NCBI GenBank assembly: GCA_946629475.1
Contig: CAMOXX010000108.1
Location: forward strand, 1 to 9,082
Source: an uncultured Blautia sp.
GTDB taxonomy: Bacteria; Bacillota; Clostridia; Lachnospirales; Lachnospiraceae
Length of the DNA stretch: 9,082 nt
Reading direction: 5' to 3'
Of this stretch, positions 6,771-9,082 are shown piece after piece (position 1 is the stretch's first letter; each line of letters begins with the position of its first letter). The notes under the pieces are model-generated. The model had not been told where the DNA came from, ran no database searches, and saw only the letters and a program-made list of their open reading frames with translations. Made by a program: the position numbers and the translations under genes.

Positions 6771-8951
6771 TTGGGACTGTTTTATGAAAGACAGAAGGAA
6801 AAGGCCAGACTGGAAGAGGAAATGCTGGCGGAGTCTGTATATGACCTGAGCAGAGCTGTAATGGGAGACCGGGTCTCGTACCGGACCGACAGTAAGAGAC
6901 TGCGTGAACTGCGTGCCATTGAGGATCTGGGATCCTTCCTGAACATTGGTCTTCCATATTCAGCTGACTCAGCCCTGACGATGGAATGGTACCAGGAAAC
7001 CTTCTTCCGGCCTCAGGGGATCATGTGGCGGACAGTCAGACTGGAAGGAAAGTGGTATGAGCAGGCTACAGGCATCATGCTGGGCGCTTTGGAAGATGGG
7101 ACCAGTGTTGCTTTGGTACCGATGGGGACCGGCGGATACAGCTTCCGTGATCCGGCCACCGGGAAAAGGATTCGGATCACAAAGGCCAATGCGGGAAGGT
7201 TCCATACGGAAGCGGTTTTATACTACAGGGCATTGCCGGCAAGGCGGATCGATTCTGACGATATCAGGCAGTTTGCTTTAAGATCTGTCTCTGCTTCCGA
7301 GCTGATCCTGCTTTTGTCTGCAACACTTGCGGCAGTATTGCTCGGAATGGTTACTCCGGCTATGACGGCGCTTCTTTTTTCCAATATAACAGTCACCGGA
7401 GATACACATATTCTTTTCGTGGTATTCGTGATTTTGGTCATCGTAACAGCCGCCACGTTTCTGGTCACCAGCATGAAGCAGCTGCTCCTTGCAAGGATCA
7501 GTACAAAAGTGGCCATCCCTCTGCAGGCTGCCTTCATGATGCGTGCGCTTACCTCACCTGCGGGGATAACAAGAGAATTGTCTGCCGGTGATATGGGAAG
7601 CAGGATCGGTTCACTGTACAGCAGCCTGAAGATATTGATCAACATGTTTCTTTCCATGATGCTGACGGCTGCGTGTTCCTTTGCCTGCTTTTTCCAGATG
7701 TTCTCTTTTGCTCCCAGACCGGCGGCGATCGCGCTGGGGATAACTGTTTTTCTTGTGCTTTTGTATACGCAGGTCATTTGGAAACAGTTCCGCGTCAGTA
7801 CAGAGAGAATGAACGATCAGGCTGAAGAATCCGGATTGACCTACACCATGATGAGCGGCATACAGAAGATCACTCTTTCCGGCGCGGAAAGCCGTGCGTT
7901 TTCCGTGTGGGCAAGAGTCTTTCAGAAGGCAGCAAAGACAGTTTATAATCCGCCGCTGATACTGAAGATCCATGGTGCACTGACTCATGTTATACTGCTT
8001 CTTGGGACGATCATCATGTTTTATGCCGGCGCATCGGCGGCTGTGCCGCCGAGTGCCTTTTATGCCTTTTTATGCTCTTATGAGATGCTCACCGGGGCCC
8101 TGATTATGATAAGCGGCAATGCGGCGGGGTTTGCCGATGCCCTTCCTGTGCTTCGGATCCTGAAACCTCTTATGGACCTGGAACCGGAAACCGGAGAAGG
8201 GAAAGAGGTTGTACGGAATCTAAAAGGAAATATTTCTCTTCATGGTATTTCATTCCGGTATGATAAAAAAACACCGCCCGTGCTTGAGAACCTGAGTATT
8301 CAGATCCACAGCGGTGAATGTGTAGCCATCGTCGGTCCTTCGGGATGTGGTAAGAGTACCCTCATCCGTTTACTGCTCGGATTTGAACAGCCTGATGAGG
8401 GGGATATTTTTTATGACGGAAAGAATCTCCGCACGATGGATCTTACATCGCTGCGCAGGAAGATAGGTACGGTATTGCAAAACGGAGATTGCTTCCAGGG
8501 TACGATCTTTTCCAATATTACCGTATCCGGTGAGGGTCTTACCGAGGAGGATGCCTGGGCAGCCGCGAGGATTGCAGGTATTGAGGATGATATACGGTCT
8601 CTTCCTTTGAAAATGAACACGCCGATACCGGACGGCGGGCGCGTCCTGTCCGGCGGACAAAAACAGCGTTTGCTTATCGCAAGAGCTGTCGCACCGAAAC
8701 CAGCTGTCGTTTTTTTGGATGAGGCAACCAGTGCATTGGATAACCAGATCCAGAAGCAGGTGTCCGACGCGCTTGATCAGCTTAACTGTACCCGCATCGT
8801 CATCGCCCACCGGCTTTCCACCGTCAGGAACTGTGACCGTATCCTGGTGATGGATCAGGGAGCCATCATCGAGGAAGGTACCTATGAGGAACTGATTTGT
8901 AAAAATGGTTATTTTGCAGAACTTGTCAACCGGCAAAGATTGACCGCGTAA
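6771..8951 (+). CDS. NHLM-type ABC transporter, permease and ATP-binding protein without C39 domain (726 aa)
   Basis: This is the second exporter of the cassette. Residues 1-165 replace the peptidase with a domain containing MWRTVRLEGKWYEQATGIMLGALEDGTSVALVPMGTGGYSFRDPATGKR-type sequence, which resembles the N-terminal domain of NHLM bacteriocin-system ATP-binding transporters; its job is unknown. Membrane segments fall at about 176-203, 212-234, 288-310, 317-335, 403-425 and 428-446. The ATPase has Walker A GPSGCGKST (522-530, K528), signature LSGGQ (626-630), Walker B VVFLDE (646-651) and H680. All catalytic elements are intact. In NHLM systems the peptidase and non-peptidase transporters occur side by side, as here, with 17 nt between the genes. 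It most likely supports export of the modified peptide, by heterodimerising with the C39 transporter or as a separate step. The start is TTG, chosen by the AGGAGG upstream. Confidence 0.93.
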   Translation: MGLFYERQKEKARLEEEMLAESVYDLSRAVMGDRVSYRTDSKRLRELRAIEDLGSFLNIGLPYSADSALTMEWYQETFFRPQGIMWRTVRLEGKWYEQATGIMLGALEDGTSVALVPMGTGGYSFRDPATGKRIRITKANAGRFHTEAVLYYRALPARRIDSDDIRQFALRSVSASELILLLSATLAAVLLGMVTPAMTALLFSNITVTGDTHILFVVFVILVIVTAATFLVTSMKQLLLARISTKVAIPLQAAFMMRALTSPAGITRELSAGDMGSRIGSLYSSLKILINMFLSMMLTAACSFACFFQMFSFAPRPAAIALGITVFLVLLYTQVIWKQFRVSTERMNDQAEESGLTYTMMSGIQKITLSGAESRAFSVWARVFQKAAKTVYNPPLILKIHGALTHVILLLGTIIMFYAGASAAVPPSAFYAFLCSYEMLTGALIMISGNAAGFADALPVLRILKPLMDLEPETGEGKEVVRNLKGNISLHGISFRYDKKTPPVLENLSIQIHSGECVAIVGPSGCGKSTLIRLLLGFEQPDEGDIFYDGKNLRTMDLTSLRRKIGTVLQNGDCFQGTIFSNITVSGEGLTEEDAWAAARIAGIEDDIRSLPLKMNTPIPDGGRVLSGGQKQRLLIARAVAPKPAVVFLDEATSALDNQIQKQVSDALDQLNCTRIVIAHRLSTVRNCDRILVMDQGAIIEEGTYEELICKNGYFAELVNRQRLTA

Positions 8952-9045
8952 ATGTCCGTCTCCCGAATGGAAAGTGAAACGGAAAGAGCACGGAGGTGTT
9001 CCTGAATAAGAATTCATATACAGTTTTTTACGGAGACTTTTACTT
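8952..9045. other. 94-nt gap after the transporter genes
   Basis: No terminator hairpin with a T-run is visible, so the next gene may be read from the same transcript. A GGAGG at 8992-8996 is followed by a short open frame (GTG 8996 or CTG 9002) ending at TGA 9047-9049. That stop overlaps the ATG of the next gene as ATGA. Neither start is strong, so a coding leader is only a possibility. Confidence 0.5.
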
Positions 9046-9082
9046 ATGAAGAAACAGATCATGCTGCTTGCAGCGATCCTTT
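9046..9082 (+). CDS. Start of a secreted or membrane protein (3' end outside window)
   Basis: Only 12 complete codons are present: MKKQIMLLAAIL. Two lysines followed by a hydrophobic run is the pattern of a signal peptide or lipoprotein signal. GGAG at 9032-9035 lies 10 nt before the ATG and supports the start. The family cannot be recognised. From its position it could be an immunity protein, a secreted protease or an unrelated gene. Confidence 0.55.
   Translation, partial: MKKQIMLLAAIL

Noticed and set aside
7223..7777. 184-codon open frame on the - strand
   Set aside because: It is antisense to the membrane domain of the second transporter; its composition reflects the complementary codons and it has no supported start.
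8952..9005. 17-codon frame starting at ATG right after the transporter stop
   Set aside because: There is no ribosome binding site, and the translation is short, basic and polar with no sign of selection.
8370..9062. Long open frame on the - strand (230 codons)
   Set aside because: It lies opposite the conserved ATPase domain of the second transporter, has no recognisable motifs, and the + strand frame has all ABC motifs in order.

Overview
The window carries most of a biosynthetic and export operon for a ribosomally made, post-translationally modified peptide (RiPP). All genes are on the + strand, packed with gaps of 17-42 nt or a 4-nt overlap between the cluster genes. The protein families (radical SAM/SPASM maturases, a Nif11-like/double-glycine leader, an NHLM-type export cassette), the purine-rich Shine-Dalgarno sites and the middling base composition suggest a gut- or rumen-type Clostridia member such as Lachnospiraceae or Oscillospiraceae. 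The sequence cannot fix the genus.

Layout. Positions 1-425 hold the 3' end of a Dph6-related ATP pyrophosphatase. It is followed 17 nt later by a 477-aa radical SAM/SPASM protein (443-1876), then a 605-aa radical SAM/SPASM protein with an uncharacterised N-terminal half (1913-3730). Next is the precursor peptide (3770-4045): a 73-aa acidic, helical leader ending in Gly-Gly and an 18-aa core, CVCICCAHNSPTVCGFPR. Three export genes follow: a very short HlyD-like membrane adaptor (4088-4582), a C39 peptidase/ABC transporter (4579-6753) and a second NHLM-type ABC transporter without the peptidase (6771-8951, TTG start). A new gene with a signal-peptide-like start begins at 9046 and runs off the end.

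How the genes probably work together (inference): the two radical SAM enzymes modify the Cys-rich core while the leader is attached. The C39 domain cuts after Gly-Gly as the ABC transporter pair with the short adaptor exports the peptide. The ATP pyrophosphatase relative, if it belongs to the operon, could add an ATP-dependent step such as amide formation, but its usual Glu-rich active-site motif is altered.

The most unusual points are the Cys-packed core with two different SPASM maturases, the 265-residue N-terminal domain of the second maturase, the adjacent Dph6-like protein, the adaptor with no coiled-coil hairpin, and a perfect 11-bp hairpin inside the adaptor gene just after the precursor. 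No RNA genes, CRISPR arrays, insertion sequences or convincing intrinsic terminators were seen. No stretch over 300 bases lacks a gene.
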